64,000 bases of DNA from an uncultured Bacteroidales bacterium (GTDB taxonomy: Bacteria > Bacteroidota > Bacteroidia > Bacteroidales > Paludibacteraceae), in the NCBI GenBank assembly GCA_900316845.1, contig ONEG01000009.1, positions 30,661 through 94,660 of the forward strand. The letters are read 5' to 3'. Under the pieces are notes generated by a model that searched no databases, was not told the DNA's origin, and saw only the letters and a list, made by a program, of their open reading frames with translations. The position numbers and the translations under genes were made by a program. Within the stretch, counting starts at the first letter, position 1. Every line of letters begins with the position of its first letter. Below, piece by piece: positions 34,607 to 43,502 of the stretch.

Positions 34607-34669
34607 ATTGGTGTATGTCCTGCAGGATGCGACTGTACTTTCGAAGGGGACCCCTATGGGGGAGGAGGT

Positions 34670-34701
34670 CGAAGGTACAACTTTTTTTTGACATACGCAA
34701 A
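34670..34701 (-). promoter_or_regulatory. Promoter-like site facing the structured element
   Basis: Minus strand TTTG (34698-34701), 20 bp, TACCTTCG (34670-34677), one mismatch from consensus. The only thing downstream before cstA is the structured element, so it may drive a non-coding RNA of roughly 190 nt. The stretch 34607-34669 holds two GC-rich palindromes (TCCTGCAGGA and GGGACCCC) and no gene. Confidence 0.5.
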
Positions 34702-34737
34702 AAATAGCGCATAATTTGAGAAAAATGTGAGTCCAAT

Positions 34738-34770
34738 CCCGCGACCTGCCCGCGACCACATCGTGACCAG
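34738..34770. repeat. 11-mer array, intergenic
   Basis: CCCGCGACCTG, CCCGCGACCAC, ATCGTGACCAG. Confidence 0.75.
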
Positions 34771-34786
34771 TACGTAAGGTTACTAC

Positions 34787-34811
34787 AAAAAAAGAGACCT
34801 TATTGGTCTCT
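34787..34811 (-). terminator. Terminator of tRNA-Val
   Basis: On the minus strand AGAGACC-AATAA-GGTCTCT followed by seven T residues: a standard intrinsic terminator just downstream of the tRNA. Confidence 0.85.
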
Positions 34812-34817
34812 TCGTTG

Positions 34818-34892
34818 TGGGCGTTTACGGATTCGAACCGCAGACCCTCTGCTTGTAAGGCAGATGCTCTAAACCAGCTGAGCTAAACGCCC
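34818..34892 (-). tRNA. tRNA-Val (UAC)
   Basis: The minus strand folds as a normal cloverleaf: acceptor GGGCGTT with AACGCCC, D-arm AGCTCAGCTGG, anticodon stem TCTGC/GCAGA with loop CTTACAA (anticodon UAC), and T-arm containing GGTTCGAATCC. No CCA is encoded. Confidence 0.95.
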
Positions 34893-34933
34893 GTCGTTTT
34901 ACCGACTTTAGAGCTCTTTTTCAAAAGCGAGTG

Positions 34934-34965
34934 CAAAGGTACTGCTTTTTTTTGACATGACCAAA
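34934..34965 (-). promoter_or_regulatory. Promoter of tRNA-Val
   Basis: Minus strand TTTG (34962-34965), 20 bp, TACCTTTG (34934-34941). Spacer and flanks closely match the tRNA-Ser promoter. Confidence 0.8.
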
Positions 34966-34994
34966 TTTTTTTGCAAAAAAATGCACTTTACCCC

Positions 34995-35732
34995 TCATTT
35001 TTTTGCATTTTTCTCATTTTTGAGGCTTAGAAGGCGGTAATTATACCATTTTTTGTCTTCATACCGACTAAAAACAGCATAACAAACAGCAGTGACAATC
35101 ACTCCTACTAAAATGCCCGCAAAAACGTCCCGCGCGAAATGCTGACTCAAATAAATCCGGCTGTATCCTCCCAATGCCGCCAGGAAAAACAGCCCAACCT
35201 GTATGAGACAACTAAACGCCTTATACGTTTTAGGACTCCTAAGGCTTCTAGGACTCCTAGGACTTCTAGGACTCCTGGTAAAAATCACACACAGCACAAA
35301 GGCCAGCGCAAAGAAACTGGTCGTATGTCCCGATGGGAAAGAGAACCAGCTATGAACCTCTACTCCCTGAGTAAGCGGCAGTTGTACATCCGGCATGTTT
35401 AATTCAAACCACTTGATAGGGCGGGGCGCATTGATGATGTTCTTGAAGAGTTGGGTTGTCAGCGCAGAGAGAATCATCGCTGACGATGCAAAAACACCGT
35501 CTCCGATGCGGCTGAAAAGCAGTAACGCCACGCACACTATATACGGAAACCATTCCGCCACCTGCGTGTAATACCTATAAAATATATCGCGCGCGGGCGT
35601 GTGGCGGTCACAAAGCAGCAGGTGCAACTCGCCCTGAGGGATATACAAAAGGGCTAAGCCCAATACTCCAAGGAGTATCAGGCTTAGTCCGATAAAGATG
35701 CTATTTCGTTGAAATAACTGTTTCACTGTCAA
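34995..35732 (-). CDS. PAP2 family phosphatase
   Basis: 245 aa membrane protein, about five or six helices. The three PAP2 motifs are visible: Lys-Asn-Ile-Ile-Asn-Ala-Pro-Arg-Pro (about 97-105), Pro-Ser-Gly-His-Thr (about 131-135) and Ser-Arg-Ile-Tyr-Leu-Ser-Gln-His-Phe-Ala-Arg-Asp (about 193-204). It removes phosphate from a lipid such as undecaprenyl diphosphate or phosphatidic acid at the outer face of the membrane. A nine-base repeat (35231-35275) codes for Arg-Ser-Pro repeated in a loop between helices. Immediately downstream of the large secreted protein at 35733-38528, so probably the same transcript. Confidence 0.92.
   Translation of the reverse strand: MTVKQLFQRNSIFIGLSLILLGVLGLALLYIPQGELHLLLCDRHTPARDIFYRYYTQVAEWFPYIVCVALLLFSRIGDGVFASSAMILSALTTQLFKNIINAPRPIKWFELNMPDVQLPLTQGVEVHSWFSFPSGHTTSFFALAFVLCVIFTRSPRSPRSPRSLRSPKTYKAFSCLIQVGLFFLAALGGYSRIYLSQHFARDVFAGILVGVIVTAVCYAVFSRYEDKKWYNYRLLSLKNEKNAKK
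35231..35275. repeat. Nonamer array in PAP2 gene
   Basis: TAGGACTCC, TAAGGCTTC, TAGGACTCC, TAGGACTTC, TAGGACTCC; frame-preserving. Confidence 0.9.
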
Positions 35733-38528
35733 TTATTGTATCCGCTGGCCATAGATATTATAGCTCTGCTCGCCTTTCTTTATCACGATTCTGCGGTCGA
35801 TCAGATGTTTCGATGCCGGAGCATTCTGCGGCTGCGGATTGAAATCCTTCACATTTGTGATGACTTGCTGACAAGAGGGCAGAGTCATTCCGTCTTTGTC
35901 GGTCAAGACGACGTAAACGACATCTCCGGATTCGAAGGTCACGCCTTGTCCCAAATAGAGGATGGACACTTCCGGTCCTGCTGCCATAATAGTGTCTTGT
36001 ACTCCACGAATAAGGTGCCATTCATAGTTCGAGAACTCATATCCGGAGTTTCCTCCATGACCCGGTTTATACATCGCCAGAACGTTATTGAACTTGAACT
36101 TGAAGATACTATCCGGATAGTAAACAGCGAAATCTATAGGGAACTCCAATACTTTTTGTTGCTCCGGATTGTTCTCGTCATAGCAGTACATGTCCGTGAC
36201 GTATAGTTTACCGGAATAATAACCCGGCTTTTTGATATCGCTGATTGGCAGCGTGAACGAACCGTCTGTCACCTTGTCATCCATCAAAATGGTCTGATCC
36301 GGATAGCCCGCTACGCGGAAGATGGCGTCGCCGTCAATATTTCCTTTATGTTTGGTATAGGTGACGTTGAAGGTCTCACCCGGACAAACATGTTGTGCGC
36401 TCGGTGTGTTGTGTACATCCAAATTTAGACAGGTGATTACCTTAACATAGTACTTCCTGTAGATATTACATCCGGAGTAGGGATCCTTAAGCGTATCAAC
36501 CACATCGGTGGACCTATCATACCACAGGCCGTTATAGCCTTGAACCAAATCCTGACCTTTGAGGGTATCAAGGATTTCCTCTTTCTCTGCTGCATAAGTG
36601 ACGAAATTCAAGACGACGTCATCGTAGCAGTTTTCCTGAACAGTGTCCATATCGCCATGGAGAATCTTCTCATCCCAATATTCCTTCCGGGCTTTATAAT
36701 CCTCCAGTTTTACGCATTCTGTCGGTTGAACCGTACCCATCAACGTATCCGGACGATAAACGAGGAAGGAGAAGGATACTTGACCTATATACATTTCGTC
36801 TTCGTTGGTACAAACTTGGTGACCATAGAGATCCGCTGTCACGTCATACCATCCAGGAGAAGTATAGGCATGTTTGGTTTGTGCCGGACCGTAAACTTCC
36901 GTCGTACCGTCGCCGAAATACCAGTCCACACGGGTAATATCGTCCGTACCTACTTTGGCATCAAACTCAATGCTATCACCAAAACAGAACTTATTCTCGC
37001 TACGATAACCATCGGTAAAGGTCTCTCCATTCACGTTCACACCTTGTTTAACGGCAGCAGAACCAACTGAGTATGCGTATGATTCGTTAAATCCACTACC
37101 ATAGACATGTGCTACTACGCCTTTGGGACTGCTTAATGTGTATATTTTATCTGGATTAGAATCGTCCGTATCGACTAAGAATTTTCTGGTAAATGAATAT
37201 GCCGGATTTCCAGGAACAGGCTGGAAGTCTAAGGGAATATCTGCTCGTTGGTCGGAACTTAAATGAACATTTGGTGCATCATCTGTGAGACAAACAATAT
37301 TCACATAGTGTTTATTGGTATGTCCTTCTTCTCCCGTAGTGCCACAGGCTCCAAATGTAATCTTGGATATACGTTGTTGCAAAGGAGAAATCCATACCAT
37401 AGAAGGGTCACCCAATTTTGCTGTTGAAGAGAAGCGGTAATCACTGGACACATCATAACCAAATACGGCTACCGGGCATGACGTTTCTATATAGTGTGCA
37501 TCGCCTGTTAGTACAGGAGGAGCAGTCCTTCCGGCTCCACTAATTGCACTTGCCATATCAGTAGTGGCCAGATTGTCAGACATCTCAAATTCGTACGTTT
37601 CTCCTTCATTTAATATATCGGAGAGTTCTACCCCATCAATGCTGATGGTAGTACCATTAGTTTGTGCTGTAATACGAATACGGTTAGCATCCTTCTCCAT
37701 AGACCGTGTTACGACGAACTGAGTTCCCCAATATTCGACAGGCATAGCTTGTTCATACAGACAGTCACGAGCAGATTTTCCACCAGGTACCTGTGTAAAA
37801 TCGGCACCGGAGAATACAGCGATTTTCTTAGGCGCTGATTTATTTCCCGTCGTATAGGCGGTTACACGTGTGCCGGAGAGAGTTTGTTTATCTGTACCGA
37901 TAACCTGATAGGTTTCGCCCTTCTTTAGGTTTACCGTAATTATTGAACCGGCTGCTTTACCCTTTTGAGTTGCAGTAGAGGGGCGAATCTCGACTGTCGT
38001 GTTGTCTTCCGTAGCGAGTATTACCATAGCAGCATGAGATTCTCCTTGCGAGTTGTATGCCTGATAATCTTGAATAATATATTCACTACCTAAAGCAGTA
38101 ACTGGTAATACATTCGTGGCATCGTATGAAAACTCCATACGGATAGCTGCATACACACTAACCTCTTCTGTCGCTTCTACCTTAATACCCAAGTTGCGTA
38201 CCGTTTCAGACGCACTATTGGCCGTCCATGTTGCGTCGTACCATTTGTCATTTGGTATGTCATTTATGACAAGCCATGAATCAGCTTGCACAGTACGTAC
38301 CGGCTGAGTCCAATTTTGGGCGGGGTTTGAGACTGTGACTTGGCATTGTTTCTTAGCGGAAATAGCGATGAATGGTTCAAATGAACTTGCGCTGAATCCG
38401 CTTGGAGAGTTTGCCATTAGCAGCGCAACCCAGAACTCCTTGCCTTGCGTGGAGGCTTGGCTCCATGCGGGAAGGGTAGTGCACGCGAAAAACGCTACAA
38501 GCAATAGTGACTTAAATAGTTTTTTCAT
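35733..38528 (-). CDS. Large secreted IgGFc-binding/PKD protein
   Basis: 931 aa. Signal peptide (about 1-24; Leu-Pro-Ala-Trp-Ser-Gln). Residues about 25-480 resemble the IgGFc-binding N-terminal domain family (Gln-Gly-Lys-Glu-Phe-Trp-Val, Ala-Val-Phe-Ser-Gly). A PKD domain follows (about 515-570; Trp-Tyr-Phe-Gly-Asp-Gly-Thr). The end (Arg-Arg-Ile-Val-Ile-Lys-Lys-Gly-Glu-Gln-Ser-Tyr-Asn-Ile-Tyr-Gly-Gln-Arg) looks like a T9SS sorting tail, so it is likely exposed on the surface. It is a paralog of the protein at 40731-43394, sharing the order of segments. The binding target is unknown; the domain name does not prove IgG binding. Confidence 0.82.
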   Translation of the reverse strand: MKKLFKSLLLVAFFACTTLPAWSQASTQGKEFWVALLMANSPSGFSASSFEPFIAISAKKQCQVTVSNPAQNWTQPVRTVQADSWLVINDIPNDKWYDATWTANSASETVRNLGIKVEATEEVSVYAAIRMEFSYDATNVLPVTALGSEYIIQDYQAYNSQGESHAAMVILATEDNTTVEIRPSTATQKGKAAGSIITVNLKKGETYQVIGTDKQTLSGTRVTAYTTGNKSAPKKIAVFSGADFTQVPGGKSARDCLYEQAMPVEYWGTQFVVTRSMEKDANRIRITAQTNGTTISIDGVELSDILNEGETYEFEMSDNLATTDMASAISGAGRTAPPVLTGDAHYIETSCPVAVFGYDVSSDYRFSSTAKLGDPSMVWISPLQQRISKITFGACGTTGEEGHTNKHYVNIVCLTDDAPNVHLSSDQRADIPLDFQPVPGNPAYSFTRKFLVDTDDSNPDKIYTLSSPKGVVAHVYGSGFNESYAYSVGSAAVKQGVNVNGETFTDGYRSENKFCFGDSIEFDAKVGTDDITRVDWYFGDGTTEVYGPAQTKHAYTSPGWYDVTADLYGHQVCTNEDEMYIGQVSFSFLVYRPDTLMGTVQPTECVKLEDYKARKEYWDEKILHGDMDTVQENCYDDVVLNFVTYAAEKEEILDTLKGQDLVQGYNGLWYDRSTDVVDTLKDPYSGCNIYRKYYVKVITCLNLDVHNTPSAQHVCPGETFNVTYTKHKGNIDGDAIFRVAGYPDQTILMDDKVTDGSFTLPISDIKKPGYYSGKLYVTDMYCYDENNPEQQKVLEFPIDFAVYYPDSIFKFKFNNVLAMYKPGHGGNSGYEFSNYEWHLIRGVQDTIMAAGPEVSILYLGQGVTFESGDVVYVVLTDKDGMTLPSCQQVITNVKDFNPQPQNAPASKHLIDRRIVIKKGEQSYNIYGQRIQ

Positions 38529-38550
38529 ATCGATAAGTTATTTCTTCGTA

Positions 38551-40707
38551 TTACTGGATCTCGATCTCTACACGACGGTTATTCTGACGTCCTTCTTCGG
38601 TGTCATTTGTGTCGATCGGTTGGGTCTCACCACGACCTTCCGCTTGCAGACGATCGGCAGAAATACCACGTTCAATCAGGTCTTTCATTACCTCGTTAGC
38701 ACGGCCGTCAGACAGTTTCTGGTTCGCCTCGTCCTTACCTACGCTATCGGTGTGACCGATGATCTTGATACGAACTTGCGGGTTACGCGCCAGATACATG
38801 TACAGGTCGTTAAGCGCCTCTTCCGAACGAGAGAGGATACGAGTCTTGTTGGTCGCGAAGAAGAGGTTCTTGACGATGAAGACCTCGCCTTTCTTAACCG
38901 GAACCAACTGGATATTGAGCGAGTCGCCGATATTGGCAATCGCCATATCTAAGGTGTCGTAACCCATCTGTGCGATATGCAGGCTATATTTCGGACCTTC
39001 CTCCAACATCTGCTTTGTAGCGCCGGTAGCGGAATCGGTAGCTAAGTTATAAGCGGGATCCGCAACGTCGGCACGGAGGATCTGTACCGTAGCAGGAACA
39101 GCGAGACCGGTCTCCTTATTAGTTACGCGTACGCGCAAGACAGGACGGTGACGCATTGCGATGGTTACATACTCGGTCGTACCTACTTCCTCGATATCGA
39201 AAGTCTGCGTAGCAGGGTAGTAGTTCTCTGCCTTGACATCTACGGTGAAGTTACCCAGGGCATGTTTCTGACGGAGACCCTTCGGCGTGATCTGTTTCTC
39301 ACGCATAGCGATCTTACCGCTTTCGGTAGCACGAGTCTCAATCAGCGCTTTCTCCAGCGGCTGGTTGGTCTCGGAATCAACTACGCTATAGATGGCATAT
39401 GCAGGAGGAGGCGGAACGGGACGCTCTTTCTTACCCGGAACCTCAAACTGGATAGCAAACTTAGCACCTACGAAGAGGTTGTTGAGTTTTGTGTCGCCGT
39501 TCATAGCAAGAAGAGTGTTGGAGTTCTTTACTTCTACAGCCTTCGCGTCAAAATCTACCGGATTAGCCTTCGGAGTACCGTTGGTGTTCAGTACGCCGTA
39601 TTCAGCGAACAATGCCACGCGGTAGTGAATATGTTCACGGCCAAACGGCAGACGTTGACCCGGTTTCACTTTCTGTTTCTTCTTGGCTTTCTTATCCGGC
39701 TGAGCCTGCATCCATTCGTCGAGATCCAAACCGACCTCAGCGGCTAAACTGATATCCGGTTGCTTGAACGACATCTTTTGATTGGTCTCGCCATTAAGAT
39801 CGTAGATACCCATACCGTACGGATCGATGTATGCAGGATCATCGACGGTGATATCGTATTGTCCCTTATGGCTGTAACCCATCGGCAGACCGTAATGTAC
39901 TTTTGCTCCCAAGAGGAAGTAGTAACGGCTGAATTGCGCACCGAACATCACCGGAATACCAATCTCCAGCATGTTACGCATCTCGCGCAAGTTATCAAAG
40001 AGATAAGTGTACGTCGCGCCGTAGGTACGATCCAGACGCGTGGCCTGGAAACCATACGCAGAGGTGGAATTCAGGAAACGGAAGTCCAAACCTGTCTCAA
40101 ACAGGAAATGTCCGTACTCCAAGTTATAAGTTACATCCAGACCTACGCCCGGGCCGCCTTTGAGTTGCTGCAGCGCATTGCTCTGGTTCAGCGTTCCGGC
40201 GCCCATATACGAGCCGTTGATCTTATCCATCATCGCGGCATAACCGAGGCGTAGCCCTAAGTTGAAGTACGAAATCACCTCTGTACGCGGGTTCTCCAGA
40301 CGCTCCTGGTATTTCTCGTAGTCGCGGATAGCCTTTTCTTCTTTTGCTTTCTGCTCCGCCTCTTTCTTTGCCTGTGCTTCAGCGCGCTCTTCAGCGGCTT
40401 TCGCGCGTTCAGCAGCAGCCTTATCACGCTCTGCCTGTTTCTTTGCATTCTCTTTAGCGGTAGCGGCTTTCTTCTTTTCTGCCTCGCGTTTCTTTGCCTC
40501 TGCGGCTTTCTGTTTCTCGCGTTGAGCCTTGGCTTTCTCAGCCTCTTTCTTGCGTTTCTCAGCCTCTTTCTTCTTCTGGGCAACTGCTTTCGCCTTGTCG
40601 TTTTGTGCGGCAGGAGCCGGTTCCGGCATTGCGTACGCCACTATCGGAGCGCAGTTCAAACTAAGAACAACACTTGCAATCAGGATATTTCTAAAGATAT
40701 TTTTCAT
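38551..40707 (-). CDS. OmpA-family protein with coiled-coil N-terminus
   Basis: 718 aa. Signal peptide (about 1-27). Residues about 35-140 are an Ala/Lys/Glu-rich helix, probably coiled coil. Then a membrane beta-barrel-like region (about 145-440), carboxypeptidase-regulatory-like beta domains (about 445-590) and a C-terminal OmpA peptidoglycan-binding domain (about 600-718; Ile-Gly-His-Thr-Asp-Ser-Val-Gly, Asn-Asn-Arg-Arg-Val-Glu-Ile). It should tie outer membrane to cell wall. It sits between two paralogous surface proteins, 22 bp from one and 23 bp from the other, so it may anchor or present them. PorE-like T9SS anchors share the CRD-OmpA end but not the rest. Confidence 0.88.
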   Translation of the reverse strand: MKNIFRNILIASVVLSLNCAPIVAYAMPEPAPAAQNDKAKAVAQKKKEAEKRKKEAEKAKAQREKQKAAEAKKREAEKKKAATAKENAKKQAERDKAAAERAKAAEERAEAQAKKEAEQKAKEEKAIRDYEKYQERLENPRTEVISYFNLGLRLGYAAMMDKINGSYMGAGTLNQSNALQQLKGGPGVGLDVTYNLEYGHFLFETGLDFRFLNSTSAYGFQATRLDRTYGATYTYLFDNLREMRNMLEIGIPVMFGAQFSRYYFLLGAKVHYGLPMGYSHKGQYDITVDDPAYIDPYGMGIYDLNGETNQKMSFKQPDISLAAEVGLDLDEWMQAQPDKKAKKKQKVKPGQRLPFGREHIHYRVALFAEYGVLNTNGTPKANPVDFDAKAVEVKNSNTLLAMNGDTKLNNLFVGAKFAIQFEVPGKKERPVPPPPAYAIYSVVDSETNQPLEKALIETRATESGKIAMREKQITPKGLRQKHALGNFTVDVKAENYYPATQTFDIEEVGTTEYVTIAMRHRPVLRVRVTNKETGLAVPATVQILRADVADPAYNLATDSATGATKQMLEEGPKYSLHIAQMGYDTLDMAIANIGDSLNIQLVPVKKGEVFIVKNLFFATNKTRILSRSEEALNDLYMYLARNPQVRIKIIGHTDSVGKDEANQKLSDGRANEVMKDLIERGISADRLQAEGRGETQPIDTNDTEEGRQNNRRVEIEIQ

Positions 40708-40730
40708 TTCCGTGTTCTCCTATATTAGAT

Positions 40731-43394
40731 TTATTTATTGATGACAAATTTGAAACTACGGCTCTTCCCGTCTGTTACTACGCGCAGTAGGTACAGACCG
40801 TTCTCGTTCGGCGTCGGGATCGTGCATCCTCCGTCCGGGATGTCGAATTTCAAGTCGCCGTAGATATTACCGCTTGCGGTGATCCATTGAGCGTAGCACT
40901 CGATATCTTTTTCGCCTTTGTAGTTGGCGTTGACGAAGATCTTGTTGTCTTTGTAGTCATAGTTAGCCGTGATAATCAGGCTGTCCGGATTCACCTCAAA
41001 ACTATGCTCCGATGCGTCCTCACCGAACATCTTCGCGCAAGCGCAGGCGTACGTCTCGTCCGCAAGTCCTTTATTGATATAGTAGCAAACGTAGAACGAT
41101 TCGTTCTTGTAGCTGTCTTTGGGCAGGTCGTACATGTTGAGGTTCGAACTTACCTGACCTTCGATAGCCGTGCTGTCACTTACTCTGTACCATTGGAAAT
41201 CGCTCAGTGTCAGCCCCTTGAACTGCGGGTGATCTTTCAAGAGACCTAATACATTGTTGTATCGCTGTGCAATCACGTCGTTGCCCACCGGCAGACGGAA
41301 AGGAAGGACTGCGGTCGTGTCGCCACAATCTGATTTGATATCAATCGTAATACCGTATTTTACACCCGGTTCTGCATTGTCAGGGATATGCAACTCGAAG
41401 TAACCCGGCTTGATCGTCAGGTCGGTTATTACGAATCCTGCTGCCTTGGCGGCATCATCAAAGTCCACCGTCACGTTCTTTCCAGCGAGGTCAATGGTAC
41501 TGGTATATGGAATAGTACCAGGAGGTTGTATGCCGTTTACCGGACATGGAATATTCGGCTTTTTAATTTCGAACGTATAACGTCCTACATTCACTTTTAT
41601 GTTGATTTTAGTAACGGCTGATTGACCTACGCATACATTACTACTATTGCGGTAAATATAGCAAACCGCATTGTAGTCCTGTGATCCCGTGTAATAGTGC
41701 TTTACAACTGTCGTCGTATCCTGAACAAGTACCACATCCGGTGTTCCGTCTCCGAAATGCCAAATGACGCTATCGGGCATGAAGTCCGGTTTGCAGGCAA
41801 AATGTACAGTATCTTTACCGCAGAGGTTGTTCTCTTTGTCCGGCGAGAACTCCTCACCGTTGATATAGATCGACTGCGAGAGCGGTACTGTCGCACCTCC
41901 GGCAGAATAGCCATAGGACTCATTTTTCGTGAATCCGTACACGTGAGCGATGAAGTTCGAACCGTTGCTCTTAAGCGTATAGGAAGTAGCTTCATTTCCT
42001 AGCGATACTTGTGCGTAATAATACGTGGAAGAACCGCTTACAGGGTTGAATGTCATGGTAGGAGTGGTTGTTCCTCCGGAAATTGTCATTAAATCCGGCT
42101 GGTCGGTTACTACATTTACATAGTGTGAGGTGGTTCCGTTGCTACTAGCATAAGTGGCAAACGTCACCTGATCAATCTGTTGCTCAATTGGGTTGACCCA
42201 CAACATTGCCGGGTCTCCGTTGCTATTTTTATCGCCATGGTAGCGTTGAGAAACCATAAAGAGGTGTGCAGCGCAAGGACAAGAAGTAGTTACTAAACAA
42301 CTTCCTTCTTTTGCGTAAGTACCTTCTGTTCCTATCTCAAACTCCCAATAGCGCTTTGGTTCGTTGGCGAAATTGAAGGTATGTACCAGATTACCATTGA
42401 TACGCACTTCCGTTCCATCATGCAAAGCCAAGATACGAATAATATCTACAGGGCGGCTGGCAGAAGCCGTCAGCACAAATGTATTTCCCCAGTATTGGAT
42501 AGGCATTGCTTGGGAGAAGATATGGTCTCGTTGCTCTTTTTGATACGGGATGTTGGTATGCGGACAACCCTGGAAAACTGCAATCTTCTTGCCGTCACGG
42601 GCTTTGACATATGTACCGGAGAGGTCTCCAGCATCTTTGTCTTTCTTACCTGTCCAAACATAATAAACCTGACCTGCATTCAGGACCGGAGAATGCAATG
42701 TGTCACGACCAAATTGATAATTTATCAATTCCAACTCCTCTTCGGTTAGTTCATATCCACCATCGCGTCTTTTAATGGCATCGTTTATACGCTCCGTATT
42801 TACAGAGGGGCAATAATCGACGATGGTGTTGTCCTCGGCAGCAATAATTGCAAAATGGCTACCTTGTGTTGCGTTAGGACCATCGTGGTCAGATGGTGTA
42901 TAAGTTTGGATAATATATTCATCCAGCAACGAAGGTGTAGGTAATACATTCGTAGCATCAAAAGTAGCTTTCTTATAACTCGTAGCGAAGAGAGAGATAT
43001 TCTTCGTCGCCGTTACATGCAGGGCGCATGTATCCACTTTCTCCGAGTTGACAGCGTAGCACACTTTACCGGTACCAGCCATTGCAGAACGTGCATTGCC
43101 GGCCAGTACATTGCCGTTATACAACTCTACTAACTTCATTTGGTTGGCGGTTACGATTACGTCTTCCGTATAACCAGTGAAAGGGTTCTTAATTGTTACT
43201 TGGCAATCTTCGCGGGAAGAAATGGAAAGGGAAAGTACCAAGGCATTGTTGGCGTCCTGGTCGGCACGCATAAACGTTACCCAGAAATCTTTACCTTCGG
43301 TCGATTGACCTTCGTCGATCACATCTGCCCGGATACTCATTGCCGGCATTGCCAGCAAGCAGAAGAGCAGCGCATTGAATAGTTGTTTTTTCAT
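40731..43394 (-). CDS. Large secreted IgGFc-binding/PKD protein, paralog
   Basis: 887 aa. Signal peptide (about 1-24). The region about 25-480 parallels the protein at 35733 (both open with Gly-Lys-Asp/Glu-Phe-Trp-Val, then Asp-Ala-Thr-Asn-Val-Leu-Pro and Gln-Ala-Met-Pro-x-x-Tyr-Trp-Gly). PKD domain at about 535-585 (Trp-His-Phe-Gly-Asp-Gly-Thr-Pro). The C-terminus (Asn-Gly-Leu-Tyr-Leu-Leu-Arg-Val-Val-Thr-Asp-Gly-Lys-Ser-Arg-Ser-Phe-Lys-Phe) is a clear type A T9SS sorting domain. First of a three-gene unit with the OmpA protein and its paralog. A -7 element lies at 43435-43442 but the -33 box is weak. Likely a surface adhesin; ligand unknown. Confidence 0.84.
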   Translation of the reverse strand: MKKQLFNALLFCLLAMPAMSIRADVIDEGQSTEGKDFWVTFMRADQDANNALVLSLSISSREDCQVTIKNPFTGYTEDVIVTANQMKLVELYNGNVLAGNARSAMAGTGKVCYAVNSEKVDTCALHVTATKNISLFATSYKKATFDATNVLPTPSLLDEYIIQTYTPSDHDGPNATQGSHFAIIAAEDNTIVDYCPSVNTERINDAIKRRDGGYELTEEELELINYQFGRDTLHSPVLNAGQVYYVWTGKKDKDAGDLSGTYVKARDGKKIAVFQGCPHTNIPYQKEQRDHIFSQAMPIQYWGNTFVLTASASRPVDIIRILALHDGTEVRINGNLVHTFNFANEPKRYWEFEIGTEGTYAKEGSCLVTTSCPCAAHLFMVSQRYHGDKNSNGDPAMLWVNPIEQQIDQVTFATYASSNGTTSHYVNVVTDQPDLMTISGGTTTPTMTFNPVSGSSTYYYAQVSLGNEATSYTLKSNGSNFIAHVYGFTKNESYGYSAGGATVPLSQSIYINGEEFSPDKENNLCGKDTVHFACKPDFMPDSVIWHFGDGTPDVVLVQDTTTVVKHYYTGSQDYNAVCYIYRNSSNVCVGQSAVTKINIKVNVGRYTFEIKKPNIPCPVNGIQPPGTIPYTSTIDLAGKNVTVDFDDAAKAAGFVITDLTIKPGYFELHIPDNAEPGVKYGITIDIKSDCGDTTAVLPFRLPVGNDVIAQRYNNVLGLLKDHPQFKGLTLSDFQWYRVSDSTAIEGQVSSNLNMYDLPKDSYKNESFYVCYYINKGLADETYACACAKMFGEDASEHSFEVNPDSLIITANYDYKDNKIFVNANYKGEKDIECYAQWITASGNIYGDLKFDIPDGGCTIPTPNENGLYLLRVVTDGKSRSFKFVINK

Positions 43395-43502
43395 ATGATT
43401 TTTTGTGTTAAATGATGTCGTTTCAATTCGGGTGCAAAGTTACTGCTTTTTCTTTACGCGCGCGTGCAGATATTCACGGAAAATGTGTAAAAATTGACAC
43501 AC

